Shown one piece after another: positions 7,819 through 17,483 of a stretch of 47,594 nt of DNA; position 1 is the first letter of the stretch; every line of letters starts with the position of its first letter. A model generated the notes under the pieces. That model was not told where the DNA came from, ran no database searches, and saw only the letters and a program-made list of their open reading frames with translations. Source of the stretch: Desulfatibacillum aliphaticivorans DSM 15576 (GTDB taxonomy: Bacteria > Desulfobacterota > Desulfobacteria > Desulfobacterales > Desulfatibacillaceae); assembly GCF_000429905.1 (NCBI RefSeq), contig NZ_KE386984.1, positions 22,615 through 70,208 of the forward strand. The letters are read 5' to 3'. A program made the position numbers and the translations under genes.

Positions 7819-9216
7819 TCAGTCTCCCGAAGTCTCCGCCTGAAGCTGGGTCTGAGCCCGGCCGATGGCGGCGATTACGTTGACGGAGGCAGTCCCGCCT
7901 ATGGTGCGGCGGCGCTCCACAACATGCTCCACAGTAAGGGCTTCATACAAATCTTTTTCCAGTTTATCCGAAAACTTGCGCAGGTCGTTCAGGGAAATCT
8001 CGTGCAGCTCCCTGCCCCGATCCAGAGCATAAGCCACGGCCCGGCCCACGATTCCGTGGGCTTCGCGGAAAGGCACGCCTTTTTCCACCAGATAATCGGC
8101 CATATCCGTGGCGTTCAAAAATCCCTGGTTGGAGGCGTCGAACATGTTCCTCCGGTTGAACTCCAGCTTGGGAACCATCCGGGCGAACATGGCGACGCAG
8201 GCCTTCAACGTGTCCACCGCATCAAAGAGCGGCGGCTTGTCCTCCTGCATGTCCCGGTTGTAGGCCATGGGCAGGGATTTCATAGTGGTCAGAATAGCCA
8301 TGAGGCTGCCGACCACGCGGCCCGTCTTCCCCCGCACCAGCTCCGGCACGTCCGGGTTCTTTTTCTGGGGCATGATGCTGCTGCCGGTGGCGAATGCGTC
8401 CGGCATGTTGAGAAAGGCGAATTCACTGGAAGACCAGAGAACCAGCTCTTCACTCATCCTGGAAAGGTGCACCATGCAGATGCTGGCGTCGGACAGGAAC
8501 TCCATAATGAAGTCCCGGTCCGAAACCGCATCCATACTATTTTGCGTAACGCCCTCAAAGCCCAGGAGAGAGGCTGTATACTCCCGGTCCAGGGGGAAGG
8601 TCGTCCCGGCCAGGGCGGCGCTTCCCAGGGGCATTACATTGATTCTGTACAAGGCGTCCGTAAACCGGTCGCTGTCCCTGGTGAACATCTCGTAATACGC
8701 CATGAGATGATGGGAAAGCAGCACCGGCTGGGCCCGCTGCAAATGGGTGTAGCCCGGAACGAAGTAATCCAGATGCGCCTGGGCCGAATCCACAATGGCC
8801 TGGCGAAGCTCATGAAGCATGGCGATGATTCGCCGGGTTTCGTCCCGCAAATACAAACGGTTGTCCAGGGCGATCTGGTCGTTCCGGCTGCGCCCCGTGT
8901 GGAGCTTGGCCGCCGTCGGCCCCAGAATTTCCGTCAGCCTGGATTCGATGTGCATATGGATGTCTTCCAGGCTGTCGTCGTATTTGAAGTTTCCGGCCTC
9001 GATTTCGCCTTTTACCTGCCGGAGCCCCTTTTCCATGGCGTCGGCCTCGTCGGAGGTGATCACTCCGGCTTCGGCCAGGGTCCGTGCGTGGGCGATGCTG
9101 CCGGTTATGTCATGGGCGTACAGGCGCTTGTCCACCTGGATGGAGGAGGTGAAAGCCTCCACCATGTCATCGGTTTTTTCGGCGAACCTGCCGTCCCAGG
9201 GTTTGTGCTCAGCCAT
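7819..9216 (-). CDS. argH: Argininosuccinate lyase
   Basis: Last step of arginine synthesis: argininosuccinate to arginine plus fumarate. The fumarase/aspartase signature GSSIMPQKKNPD is intact, and the N-terminal KPWDGRFAEKTDDMVE and TGRSRNDQ are typical. I chose the ATG at 9216 (465 aa) because AGGAG sits 7 bp before it; a GTG one codon upstream is also in frame. It lies 10 bp after argG and ends the arg cluster. Confidence 0.97.
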   Translation of the reverse strand: MAEHKPWDGRFAEKTDDMVEAFTSSIQVDKRLYAHDITGSIAHARTLAEAGVITSDEADAMEKGLRQVKGEIEAGNFKYDDSLEDIHMHIESRLTEILGPTAAKLHTGRSRNDQIALDNRLYLRDETRRIIAMLHELRQAIVDSAQAHLDYFVPGYTHLQRAQPVLLSHHLMAYYEMFTRDSDRFTDALYRINVMPLGSAALAGTTFPLDREYTASLLGFEGVTQNSMDAVSDRDFIMEFLSDASICMVHLSRMSEELVLWSSSEFAFLNMPDAFATGSSIMPQKKNPDVPELVRGKTGRVVGSLMAILTTMKSLPMAYNRDMQEDKPPLFDAVDTLKACVAMFARMVPKLEFNRRNMFDASNQGFLNATDMADYLVEKGVPFREAHGIVGRAVAYALDRGRELHEISLNDLRKFSDKLEKDLYEALTVEHVVERRRTIGGTASVNVIAAIGRAQTQLQAETSGD

Positions 9217-9226
9217 CACCCGACTC

Positions 9227-10429
9227 CTATTTGTTCAACATGGACTGTATGCGGAGCCTCAGGGAGTTCAGCCTGATAAAGCCTTCCGCGTCCTTCTGGC
9301 GATAAACCTCGTCCTCTTCAAAGGTGGCGAAATCCATGCGGTACAGGGACTTGTCCGACCTGCGCCCCAGCACCCTGCAATTGCCTTTATAGAGTTCCAA
9401 AAGCACCTCGCCGCAGACGTTTTCCTGGGTGGCGTCGATGGTGGTCTGCAAGAGCTTCATCTCCGGGGAGAACCAGAATCCATTGTACACCAGTTCGGCG
9501 TATTTGGGAATGAGGGAATCCCGCAGATGGGCCACTTCGCGGTCCATGGTCAGGGTCTCCATGTTCATATGAGCGATGCGCAGGATGGTCCCGCCGGGAG
9601 TTTCGTACACGCCCCTGGATTTCATGCCCACGAAACGGTTTTCCACAATATCCATGCGCCCCACGCCGTGCTTGCCGCCCAGTTCGTTGAGCTTGGCAAG
9701 CAGATTGGCGGGAGAGAGCTTTTCGCCGTTGACCGCAACGGGGTTGCCCTGTTCAAACTGAATCAAAACCTCTTCAGGCTGATCCGGCGCTTGCTGAGGC
9801 GACACGGACATGACAAACATGTCCTCTTCCGGCGGCGCCCAGGGGTCTTCCAGCACTCCGCCTTCAAAGCTGATGTGCAGCAGGTTCCGGTCCGAGCTGT
9901 AGGGCTTGGCCTGGGTCGTGGGAACCGGAATGCCGTGCTTCTCGGCGTAAGCCATGAGCTTGGTCCGGGAGTTCAGGTCCCATTCCCGCCAGGGGGCGAT
10001 GATCTTAATGGACGGATCAATGGCCAGGTAGCTCAGTTCAAACCGCACCTGATCGTTGCCCTTGCCCGTGGCGCCGTGGCTGACTGCGTCCGCGCCTTCC
10101 AGCTTGGCGATTTCCATCTGGCGTTTGGAAATAAGAGGCCGGGCCAGGGAGGTTCCCAGCAGGTACTGGCCTTCGTAAATGGCGTTGGCCCGGAAAGCGG
10201 GGAACACGTAGTCCTTGACGAATTCCTCGCGCAGATCGTCTATATATACGGCGCAGGCGCCGCTGGCTTCGGCTTTGCCGCGGACGGGCTCAAGTTCTTC
10301 GCCCTGTCCGATATCGGCGGAGAAAGCCACCACTTCGCACTGGTAGGTTTCCACAAGCCATTTTAAGATGACGGAGGTATCCAGTCCGCCGGAATACGCC
10401 AGAACCACCTTTTTAATATCTTTTCCCAT
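9227..10429 (-). CDS. argG: Argininosuccinate synthase
   Basis: Joins citrulline and aspartate using ATP. The N-type PP-loop is AYSGGLDTS (residues about 10-18), and GATGKGNDQVRFE binds substrate. 400 aa is normal. AGGAGAAGCATC precedes the ATG. It starts 10 bp after argF ends. Cytosolic. Confidence 0.97.
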   Translation of the reverse strand: MGKDIKKVVLAYSGGLDTSVILKWLVETYQCEVVAFSADIGQGEELEPVRGKAEASGACAVYIDDLREEFVKDYVFPAFRANAIYEGQYLLGTSLARPLISKRQMEIAKLEGADAVSHGATGKGNDQVRFELSYLAIDPSIKIIAPWREWDLNSRTKLMAYAEKHGIPVPTTQAKPYSSDRNLLHISFEGGVLEDPWAPPEEDMFVMSVSPQQAPDQPEEVLIQFEQGNPVAVNGEKLSPANLLAKLNELGGKHGVGRMDIVENRFVGMKSRGVYETPGGTILRIAHMNMETLTMDREVAHLRDSLIPKYAELVYNGFWFSPEMKLLQTTIDATQENVCGEVLLELYKGNCRVLGRRSDKSLYRMDFATFEEDEVYRQKDAEGFIRLNSLRLRIQSMLNK

Positions 10430-10439
10430 GATGCTTCTC

Positions 10440-11360
10440 CTATTTCCAAAGCCTGATCAAGGCGTCCAAAATCGCCTTGTGCATGTGCAATTTGTTTTCG
10501 GCCTGATCCCAGACCACGGAATTGGGTCCTTCCAGAACCCCGGCGGTGATTTCCTCGCCCCGATGCGCCGGCAGGCAATGCATGACGCTGACATCCTTGG
10601 CGGCCAGGTTTACCAGGGCCTGATCCACGACGTATCCTTCAAAGGACTTCATCCTTTCGTCGCTTTCCTCCTCCTGGCCCATGCTGGCCCAAACGTCTGT
10701 ATATAAAACGTCCGCGCCCACGGCGGCTTCCTTGGGATCGCTGACAACCTTGACGCTTCCCGCAGAGCTCTCCTTGACCTTGTCCAGGATGGTCTGCTCG
10801 GGCAGATGATCGTCCGGGCAGGCCAGCACCAGATCCAGGCCGAGAATGGCGGCCGCTGATATCCAGGAATGAGCCACGTTGTTGCCGTCGCCGATCCAGG
10901 CGATCTTTACGCCTTCATACCCGCCTTTCAGTTCGATAACCGTTAGGATGTCGCTTAATACCTGGCAGGGGTGATACACGTCGGTCAGGGCGTTGATGAT
11001 GGGTATGGAGGCCTCCCGGGCCAAGTCTTCCACAAACTCCTGGGAAAAGGTCCGCACCACCAGGGCGTCCAGATACCGGGACAGCACCCGGGCCGTATCT
11101 TCCACCGGCTCCTGACGCTTGATCTGCGTATCGCCGGATTGAATGTACATGGGCACGCCGCCAAGCTGAATCATGGCTGCTTCAAATGAAACGCGCGTCC
11201 TCGTGGAGGGCTTGTCAAAAACCAAACCGGCGGTCTTGCCCTGCAATACGGGTTCGTAAACGCCCTGCTTGTGTTTTTTCTTTCCGTCCCGGGCGTTGGC
11301 GAATAATTGGTCTATCTGCTCTTTGGACAAGTCCGAGAGAGTGGTGATGTCAACTTTCAT
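10440..11360 (-). CDS. argF: Ornithine carbamoyltransferase
   Basis: Makes citrulline from ornithine and carbamoyl phosphate. The carbamoyl-phosphate loop STRTRVSFE is at 52-60, and the ornithine-binding HCLPAHRGEE is near the C-terminus. These favour ornithine over aspartate carbamoyltransferase. 306 aa, with AGGAGG before the ATG. Placed between argD and argG. Confidence 0.96.
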   Translation of the reverse strand: MKVDITTLSDLSKEQIDQLFANARDGKKKHKQGVYEPVLQGKTAGLVFDKPSTRTRVSFEAAMIQLGGVPMYIQSGDTQIKRQEPVEDTARVLSRYLDALVVRTFSQEFVEDLAREASIPIINALTDVYHPCQVLSDILTVIELKGGYEGVKIAWIGDGNNVAHSWISAAAILGLDLVLACPDDHLPEQTILDKVKESSAGSVKVVSDPKEAAVGADVLYTDVWASMGQEEESDERMKSFEGYVVDQALVNLAAKDVSVMHCLPAHRGEEITAGVLEGPNSVVWDQAENKLHMHKAILDALIRLWK

Positions 11361-11399
11361 ATATTAACCTCCTAAAAGCGGATTTCCTCCCGCTTTGAT

Positions 11400-12587
11400 T
11401 TACCGGCAGTCTGCAAGAATCTTGTCCAATGTTTCGATCAGGCCGTCCACGTCCTTCCGCGTTATGATCAGCGGAGGCACAAACCGGAGGACGTCGCCCT
11501 GCGTGACATTGAAGATGTAGCCCATTTCCATGGCTTTGGCCGCAATGGGCCCGCCGGGCATGTTCAGCTTGAGACCCAAAAGCAGCCCCATGCCCCGCAC
11601 TTCCTCCACGCAGTCGAATTTTTCTTTCAGCAGCAGCAACTGGTTTTTAAAGTAGTCGCCTACCGAAATGGACATTTCCAGCAGATCCTGGTCCATGAGA
11701 GTAATCATCACGGCCCGGGCCGCGGCGGTCACCAAAGGGGTTCCGCCGAATGTGGTGGCGTGGGCGCCTGGAGTGAACGCGGAAGCAACCTCTTCCGTGG
11801 CCAGGGCGGCGCCGATGGGCAGGCCGTTGGCAAGCCCCTTGGCCAGGGTCATGATGTCGGGAACGGCGCCCATTTGCTGATGGGCGAACAAGGCGCCGGT
11901 CCGGCCCATGCCCGTCTGGACCTCGTCGAAAATCAGCAGAATGCCTTTTTTATCGCAAAGCTCCCGCAAACCGGGAAGATATCCGGGAAAAGGAACCATG
12001 ACGCCGCCTTCCGCCTGAATGGGTTCGGTAAGGACCGCGCAGGTTTCGTCGGTAATGGCTTTTTCCACGGCTTCCAGGTCGTTGAACGGCACGTGGTCGA
12101 ACCCGTCCATCATGGGCTCGAATCCCTTTTTAATAGCGTCCTGGCCGGTGGCGGCCATGGTTGCAAAGGTCCGGCCATGAAAGGATTTTTCCATGGCGAT
12201 CACCCGGTATTTATCAGGCTGGCCTTTTTCCGAAAAATATTTCCGGGCCATTTTGATGGCCGCTTCGTTGGCTTCGGCTCCGCTGTTGCAAAAAAACACC
12301 CGGTCCGCAAAACAGGAATTGATGAGCTGATCCGCCAGCAGGGTTTGGGGCTCGGTGTAAAACAGGTTGGACACATGCACCAGTTTGGCGGCCTGCTCCG
12401 ATACGGCCTGGGTCACCGCCGGATGGGCGTGGCCCAGAATGCATACGGCGATGCCGGCCAAAAAGTCAGTGTATTCCTTTCCGTCTTCGTCCCAAAGTTT
12501 AACGCCCTGGCCTTTTACAAGGCATATGGGATTCCGGGCGTAGGTGTTTGCAATTACCTGGTCTGCAAGTTGTTTTGTATTATTCAT
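11400..12587 (-). CDS. argD: Acetylornithine aminotransferase
   Basis: Class III PLP aminotransferase (395 aa) making N-acetylornithine. Landmarks are FCNSGAEANEAAIKMARKY, FDEVQTGMGRTG and the PLP lysine in TLAKGLANGLPIGA. The same fold also acts on succinyl-DAP, but the argB/argF neighbours and the DapL route nearby favour the arginine role. It lies 25 bp after argB. Confidence 0.95.
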   Translation of the reverse strand: MNNTKQLADQVIANTYARNPICLVKGQGVKLWDEDGKEYTDFLAGIAVCILGHAHPAVTQAVSEQAAKLVHVSNLFYTEPQTLLADQLINSCFADRVFFCNSGAEANEAAIKMARKYFSEKGQPDKYRVIAMEKSFHGRTFATMAATGQDAIKKGFEPMMDGFDHVPFNDLEAVEKAITDETCAVLTEPIQAEGGVMVPFPGYLPGLRELCDKKGILLIFDEVQTGMGRTGALFAHQQMGAVPDIMTLAKGLANGLPIGAALATEEVASAFTPGAHATTFGGTPLVTAAARAVMITLMDQDLLEMSISVGDYFKNQLLLLKEKFDCVEEVRGMGLLLGLKLNMPGGPIAAKAMEMGYIFNVTQGDVLRFVPPLIITRKDVDGLIETLDKILADCR

Positions 12588-12612
12588 TGTTACGGCCTTT
12601 CATAAGATTTAA

Positions 12613-13488
12613 TCACGCTTTGAATTCAGTTCCGATGCCTTTGTCCGTCAAAAGTTCCAGAAGCAAAGCGTGTCGTCGTCGGCCGTTGATAATATGCACT
12701 TTGTTTACGCCCCAGGAAATGGCGTCCAGGGCGCAATTGACTTTGGGGATCATGCCTCCGGCGATGACGCCCTCGTCAATAAGAGTCGCGGCGGCATGGG
12801 CGTTCAGGGAGGAGAGCAGATTGTCTTCCTGATCCTTGACGCCGTCCACGTCGGTGACCATGATCAGCCGCCCGGCCTTTAACGCCGTAGCCACATGGGA
12901 GGCCACCAGGTCCGCGTTGATATTGAAGGTTTCCCCGTTGTCGCCGGTTCCCACGGGCGCAATGATGGGGATGAATCCTTCCCGGGTCAGGGTGTTGATA
13001 ATCCGGGGATTCACCGCCGTCACTTCCCCCACAAGACCGGGGTCGATGATTTCAGGGGGGCTGTCCGCGGTTTCCTTATGCATGATGGTCATCTTCCGGG
13101 CCTTGATCAGTTCGCCGTCCTTGCCGGAGAGGCCTACGGCCCGGCCGCCCGCCTGATTAATCTGAGCCACAATGGATTTGTTGACCTTGCCGCCCAGAAC
13201 CATTTCCACCACATCCATGGTGGGCTGATCCGTGATGCGCATGCCTTTAACGAACGTGGAGCAGATGCCCATCTGATCCAGGACCTTATTGATCTGGGGG
13301 CCGCCGCCGTGAACCACAACCGGGTTGGCGCCCACCAGTTTAAGCAGGGTGATGTCTCGTGCGAAGGCGTCTTTCAGCTCTTCGTCCACCATGGCGTGGC
13401 CGCCGTACTTGATCACAATGGTCATGCCAGAGAACTCCCGAATGTACGGGAGGGCTTCCACCAGAATATCAGCAACAGTTTTTTCCAT
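12613..13488 (-). CDS. argB: Acetylglutamate kinase
   Basis: Phosphorylates N-acetylglutamate. Amino-acid kinase fold with IVIKYGGHAM, VVVHGGGPQIN and GMIPKVNCALDA. 291 aa is typical. It leads the argB-argD-argF-argG-argH series and lies 36 bp after hslU. argC and argJ/argA are not in the window and must be elsewhere. Confidence 0.96.
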   Translation of the reverse strand: MEKTVADILVEALPYIREFSGMTIVIKYGGHAMVDEELKDAFARDITLLKLVGANPVVVHGGGPQINKVLDQMGICSTFVKGMRITDQPTMDVVEMVLGGKVNKSIVAQINQAGGRAVGLSGKDGELIKARKMTIMHKETADSPPEIIDPGLVGEVTAVNPRIINTLTREGFIPIIAPVGTGDNGETFNINADLVASHVATALKAGRLIMVTDVDGVKDQEDNLLSSLNAHAAATLIDEGVIAGGMIPKVNCALDAISWGVNKVHIINGRRRHALLLELLTDKGIGTEFKA

Positions 13489-13524
13489 GACTCACCCAAA
13501 TGATAGAGGCCGGCCCGCCTGCCT

Positions 13525-14898
13525 TTACAGGATGTACCGGGAAAGGTCCTCGTCTTCCTTAATGGATTCCAGTTTCGCCCGCACCATTTCCGCACCGATG
13601 GTGATTTTCTTTTCCGGAACCTCCGGGGCGTCGTAAAGAATGTCCTCCAACAGGCATTCCATAACCGTATGCAGCCTGCGGGCGCCTATGTTTTCCGTCC
13701 TGTCATTCACTTCCTTGGCGATGGATGCGATTTCCGCCACCGAGTCCTGTGTAAAAACGAGCTCCACGCCTTCGGTCTTCAACAACTCCTGATACTGGAG
13801 CATGATGGCGTTTTTCGGCTCGGTTAAAATCCGCATAAAATCATGTTCGGTCAGGGAGTCCAATTCCACCCGGATGGGGAACCGCCCCTGCAACTCCGGC
13901 GTCAGGTCCGAAGGCTTGGTCATATGAAAGGCGCCCGACGCAATAAACAAAATGTGGTCGGTCTTGACCATTCCGTACTTGGTGTTGACCGTGGTGCCTT
14001 CCACAATGGGCAAAAGATCCCGCTGAACCCCTTCCCGGCTGACGTCCGGCCCCTGCCCTTTTCCGCCGCCCACGGCGATTTTATCGATTTCGTCCAGGAA
14101 GATAATGCCGGACTCCTCCACCCGGGACAGGGCCTTTTTGACCACCTTTTCCATGTCGATGAGCCCCTGGGCCTCCTGCTGGGTGAGGATTTCCATGGCC
14201 TCGCTGACCTTGACCTTGCGCTTTTTCGTATTCTTGGGCATGAGGCCGCCCAGCATATCCTTGAAGTTGAACCCCACCTCTTCCATGCCCATGTTGGAAA
14301 AAATCTCCACCACCGGCGTATTGCGTTCGTTGATTTCCAGATCCACGTACCTGTCGTCGAACTTGCCGGAGTGCAGCATTTTCCGGAGCTTTTCCCGGGT
14401 GGAGTCCTGGTTGGAATCCCCCCGTGTGACGATTTCCAGGGTGGTCTCCCCCTCCGCATCGGCAAAGGGCTGGGTCTCCCTCTTGGGAGGAAGCAGGATG
14501 TCCAGGATGCGCTCTTCAGCGGCTTTCATGGCCGGCAGCGCCACCTCATCCTCCTCCTTTTCCCGCACCATGTTGACGGTGACTTCCACCAGATCGCGAA
14601 TCATGGATTCCACGTCCCGGCCCACGTAGCCGACTTCCGTAAACTTGGTGGCCTCCACTTTTAAAAAGGGCACGTCCGCCAATTTGGCCAGCCTTCTGGA
14701 GATTTCCGTTTTGCCCACGCCCGTAGGGCCTATGAGAATGATATTTTTCGGGGCGATTTCATCCCGCAAGTCCTGGGGAACCTGGCGTCTGCGCCAGCGG
14801 TTTCTCAGCGCAATGGCCACGAACCGCTTGGCATGGTCCTGCCCTATGATGTATTTGTCCAGTTCCTGAACAATTTCCCGGGGTTTTAGGTCTTCCAT
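13525..14898 (-). CDS. hslU: ATP-dependent protease ATPase subunit HslU
   Basis: AAA+ unfoldase that feeds substrates into the HslV peptidase. Walker A GPTGVGKTE is near residues 56-64, the pore motif GYVGRDVES follows, Walker B is IIFLDEIDKIA, and the C-terminus ends in the SRYIL tail that inserts into HslV to activate it. 457 aa includes the I-domain. It begins 7 bp after hslV stops. Confidence 0.97.
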   Translation of the reverse strand: MEDLKPREIVQELDKYIIGQDHAKRFVAIALRNRWRRRQVPQDLRDEIAPKNIILIGPTGVGKTEISRRLAKLADVPFLKVEATKFTEVGYVGRDVESMIRDLVEVTVNMVREKEEDEVALPAMKAAEERILDILLPPKRETQPFADAEGETTLEIVTRGDSNQDSTREKLRKMLHSGKFDDRYVDLEINERNTPVVEIFSNMGMEEVGFNFKDMLGGLMPKNTKKRKVKVSEAMEILTQQEAQGLIDMEKVVKKALSRVEESGIIFLDEIDKIAVGGGKGQGPDVSREGVQRDLLPIVEGTTVNTKYGMVKTDHILFIASGAFHMTKPSDLTPELQGRFPIRVELDSLTEHDFMRILTEPKNAIMLQYQELLKTEGVELVFTQDSVAEIASIAKEVNDRTENIGARRLHTVMECLLEDILYDAPEVPEKKITIGAEMVRAKLESIKEDEDLSRYIL

Positions 14899-14905
14899 GC
14901 CTTCC

Positions 14906-15448
14906 TCATATCTCGTGCAGGGTGACTACCTGATTGGTGTAAATGCAAATGGAGGCGGCCACGTCCATGGCCGCTTTTGCGATGGCCGAAGCGTCCAGGT
15001 CCGAATGCCTGATCAGGCCGGTCGCCGCCGCCTGGGCGAAGGCTCCGCCCGACCCAATGCCTATGACGCCTTCGTCCGGCTCGATGATATCCCCGTTGCC
15101 GGAAATCAAAAACATGCGCTGGTCGTCCACGGCGATCATCATGGCTTCCAGCTTGCGCAGGTATTTGTCCGTTCTCCAATCCCTGGCCAGTTCCACGGCG
15201 GCCCGGGTCAGGTTTCCGTTGTATTGCTCCAGCTTGCCTTCGAATTTATCGAACAGGTTCAGGGCGTCAGCCGTGGCGCCGGCGAAACCCACCACAATCT
15301 TGTCGTGGTAGATCTTGCGGACTTTTTGCGCCGTGTGCTTGACCACCGTATTGCCAAGGGTTACCTGGCCGTCGCCTGCAATGGCGGTTTTGCCGTCCTT
15401 GCGAACCGCCAAAATGGTGGTGCCCCTGAAATCCAATGGGTTGCTCAT
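14906..15448 (-). CDS. hslV: ATP-dependent protease peptidase subunit HslV
   Basis: Threonine protease subunit of HslUV. The start at 15448 gives 180 aa beginning MSNPLDFRGTTILAV; AAGGA lies upstream. Removal of the propeptide would expose T10 of GTTILAVRKDG as the N-terminal nucleophile. A longer in-frame reading to 15514 is rejected because it overlaps xerC and adds a basic leader not seen in HslV. HslV and HslU are translationally close. Confidence 0.96.
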   Translation of the reverse strand: MSNPLDFRGTTILAVRKDGKTAIAGDGQVTLGNTVVKHTAQKVRKIYHDKIVVGFAGATADALNLFDKFEGKLEQYNGNLTRAAVELARDWRTDKYLRKLEAMMIAVDDQRMFLISGNGDIIEPDEGVIGIGSGGAFAQAAATGLIRHSDLDASAIAKAAMDVAASICIYTNQVVTLHEI

Positions 15449-15479
15449 GATCAAAGGTCCTTTTTCCGGCTGCTTGAAT

Positions 15480-16427
15480 TCAACTTTTTTCGCCTCGCGG
15501 ATGCGCCTTGTCATAGGCGGCCATGAGCCGGTCTATGCTCACATGGGTGTAGCGCCCGGTGGTGGAAATGCTGGCGTGACCGAGCAGTTCCTGGACCGAA
15601 CGCAAGTCCGCGCCGTTATCCAGCATATGCGTGGCGAATGTGTGGCGCAATCCATGGGGGGACAAAGGCCGATTCAGCCCCATATCCCGCACGATCTTTT
15701 CCAGAATGCGCCGTATGGACCGGGTTGTGAGGCGCCCCCCGTTTTTATTGAGAAACACCGCTTCCGGGTCCTGATTTTTCGGCCCTTCAACGGCCAGCCT
15801 GTCCCTGTATGCCTTTATATGCTCCAGGGCCTTGGCGCCCGCCGGGACGATGCGCTCCTTATCCCCCTTGCCCAAAACCCGAAGGGTCTTGCCGGGGAAA
15901 TTGATGCGGCCCATGTTCAGGCCCGCCAGTTCGGAAACGCGGATGCCCGTGGAATACAGGCACTCGAACATGGCTCTGTCCCTTGCGCCGGCCAGGGAGT
16001 CGTCCAAAATGGAGTCCAACAGGGCGAAAGCCTCGTCCACGGTCAGGTGGGCCGCCACGGTTTTCTTGCGTTTGGGCGTCACCACCGACTGAGCGGGGTT
16101 GACGGCCACACGGCCTCTTTTTTCCAGAAAACGATAAAAGGATCTCAGGGAGGAGAGCTTCCGGGCCATGGTGCTCTTTTCGTTCTTTTTATGCAAAAAG
16201 CCCAGATAGCCTCGAATGGCGAGGTTGTCCACCCTTTCCACGTCCGCGTTTTCCGGAGAGATTTCCCCTTGCAGGCCCGACTCGGCCACATAGGAGAAAA
16301 ACTCGCGCAAATCCTTGCCGTAAGCCAAGCACGTTGCAGGGGAATATCTTCGTTCCGCGGCCAGGGATTCCAAAAAGGAATCAATCCAAAAAAAAGCGCC
16401 TTGGTCGTCTATATCCCCATGATGCAT
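15480..16427 (-). CDS. xerC: Site-specific tyrosine recombinase XerC
   Basis: Resolves chromosome dimers at dif together with XerD. All catalytic residues are present: R163 (STGIRVSEL), K187 (LGKGDKER), H258 and R261 (HGLRH), H284 (GHAS) and Y293 (GRYTH). The N-terminal SAM-like core-binding domain covers about 1-115. 315 aa, slightly long at the N-terminus. XerC rather than XerD rests on the xerC-hslVU gene order, common in bacteria. Its start overlaps the end of the upstream HAD gene by 19 bp. Confidence 0.9.
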   Translation of the reverse strand: MHHGDIDDQGAFFWIDSFLESLAAERRYSPATCLAYGKDLREFFSYVAESGLQGEISPENADVERVDNLAIRGYLGFLHKKNEKSTMARKLSSLRSFYRFLEKRGRVAVNPAQSVVTPKRKKTVAAHLTVDEAFALLDSILDDSLAGARDRAMFECLYSTGIRVSELAGLNMGRINFPGKTLRVLGKGDKERIVPAGAKALEHIKAYRDRLAVEGPKNQDPEAVFLNKNGGRLTTRSIRRILEKIVRDMGLNRPLSPHGLRHTFATHMLDNGADLRSVQELLGHASISTTGRYTHVSIDRLMAAYDKAHPRGEKS

Positions 16428-16987
16428 GGAAGAAGCTCTTCCCAGGAGCCCACCTCCTTAAAGGGGTGAGGCCTGCGGTTCCACGGCTGTCGGAAAAGGA
16501 CCGGATTGATCCCTGCGTCCGCCAATAGGAAGCAGGTCTCCAACCGGTCCTCCACAAACCAGTTGCGGCCGTGATGGGCCAGGACATCTATTTTGGCCTC
16601 AAAACTGCCCGTGGCTTCTATGTGCATGTCTCCGTTGTCGATGCCCAGGTTGCTTCGGAGCCATTGTTCCACGGGCGACTTCCGGGGCCTGGCTGTGACG
16701 AACAAAAGAGGCGCCCCCAGAGCCCGAATTCGCCGCAAAGACTCCACGGCGCCCTCGATGGGTTGCAGGACTTCCTTGTACGTTCCGTCGATGATGTCCT
16801 TGATCACGTCAAGGATCACCTCATCGCTCATATCAAGGCAGTCCTCCAGCATGTAGCTGGTGATATCCTCTTTTGTTATGCCGCTGACGCCGTGCTTGTT
16901 CCGGGCGATGTCCAAAAACAGCTTCATGGCGTCGGCCACCACACCGTCAATATCAAAAGCCAGGGCGGCCGGATCGATTTTGTCCAT
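16409..16987 (-). CDS. HAD-superfamily phosphatase, 5'-nucleotidase-like
   Basis: 192 aa from the ATG at 16987; a TTG three codons earlier is also in frame. HAD motif I is FDIDGVVAD (D12, D14), motif II is FVTARP, and a late acidic WFVEDRLET supplies the metal-binding part. The helical cap between motifs I and II resembles 5'(3')-deoxyribonucleotidase-type HADs. The substrate cannot be read from sequence. It overlaps xerC by 19 bp, so the two are probably co-translated. Confidence 0.75.
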   Translation of the reverse strand: MDKIDPAALAFDIDGVVADAMKLFLDIARNKHGVSGITKEDITSYMLEDCLDMSDEVILDVIKDIIDGTYKEVLQPIEGAVESLRRIRALGAPLLFVTARPRKSPVEQWLRSNLGIDNGDMHIEATGSFEAKIDVLAHHGRNWFVEDRLETCFLLADAGINPVLFRQPWNRRPHPFKEVGSWEELLPCIMGI

Positions 16988-17048
16988 TTTCAACAATACT
17001 TTATAAAAGACTATTGGAAAATTACGCGTCTGGCCGAAAAATGCGCTA

Positions 17049-17375
17049 TTAGGCGGCCCTGCGGGTCTTTTTCTTAAGTTTGCTGATCTTGCGGCGAAGG
17101 ATGGTCATCTGATCCTTGTCCTTGGCCTCAATGGCTGCGTCGCGTTTTTCCTTGAGTTCGTTGATCTGCTTTTTCAGGCCGCGGATGAGGCCGGTGTCCT
17201 TTTTGGGGCCGTCGTCCACGATGCCGCGGGCTTCCTTGATTTCGGAAAGCAGTTCAATCTTGTTCATGGAGTGCACGCCGACGATTCCGGGGATTTCCTT
17301 GGCAACTTCCCGGAGTTCCTTGGCTGTCATTTTATCCAGGGGTTTTTCCTTGGCTTCTTTTTTCTTGCCGCCCAT
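17049..17375 (-). CDS. Small basic protein with Rho N-terminal-like (SAP-type) domain
   Basis: 108 aa, very rich in Lys, with a charged coiled-coil second half. Residues about 15-50 (MTAKELREVAKEIPGI, then MNKIELLSEIKEA) match the helix-extended-helix pattern of the Rho N-terminal/SAP fold, which binds nucleic acid. GAGGAAG precedes the ATG. It is the first gene of the minus-strand block and has its own strong promoter with an overlapping palindrome. I do not recognise a named gene; a nucleic-acid-binding role is inferred. Confidence 0.7.
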   Translation of the reverse strand: MGGKKKEAKEKPLDKMTAKELREVAKEIPGIVGVHSMNKIELLSEIKEARGIVDDGPKKDTGLIRGLKKQINELKEKRDAAIEAKDKDQMTILRRKISKLKKKTRRAA

Positions 17376-17423
17376 GGTCTTCCTCTCTGTACTGTTTCAT
17401 TTATCAGGGTTTGTAAAACATAA

Positions 17424-17449
17424 CGGAGGCATGAGAAAACACACCTCCG
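17424..17449 (-). promoter_or_regulatory. Leader hairpin of the Rho-N-like gene
   Basis: CGGAGG (17424-17429) pairs with CCTCCG (17444-17449), about 50 bp upstream of the start codon and inside the predicted 5' leader. There is no T-run, so it is not an obvious terminator. It may stabilise or regulate the leader. Confidence 0.4.
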
Positions 17450-17483
17450 CCCCGAAAACGACCCGTTTCCGGTAAAGGGATAA

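Noticed and set aside
15449..15514. Longer start of hslV
   Set aside because: It would overlap xerC and add a basic leader. The ATG at 15448 has AAGGA and puts the active Thr at the usual place.
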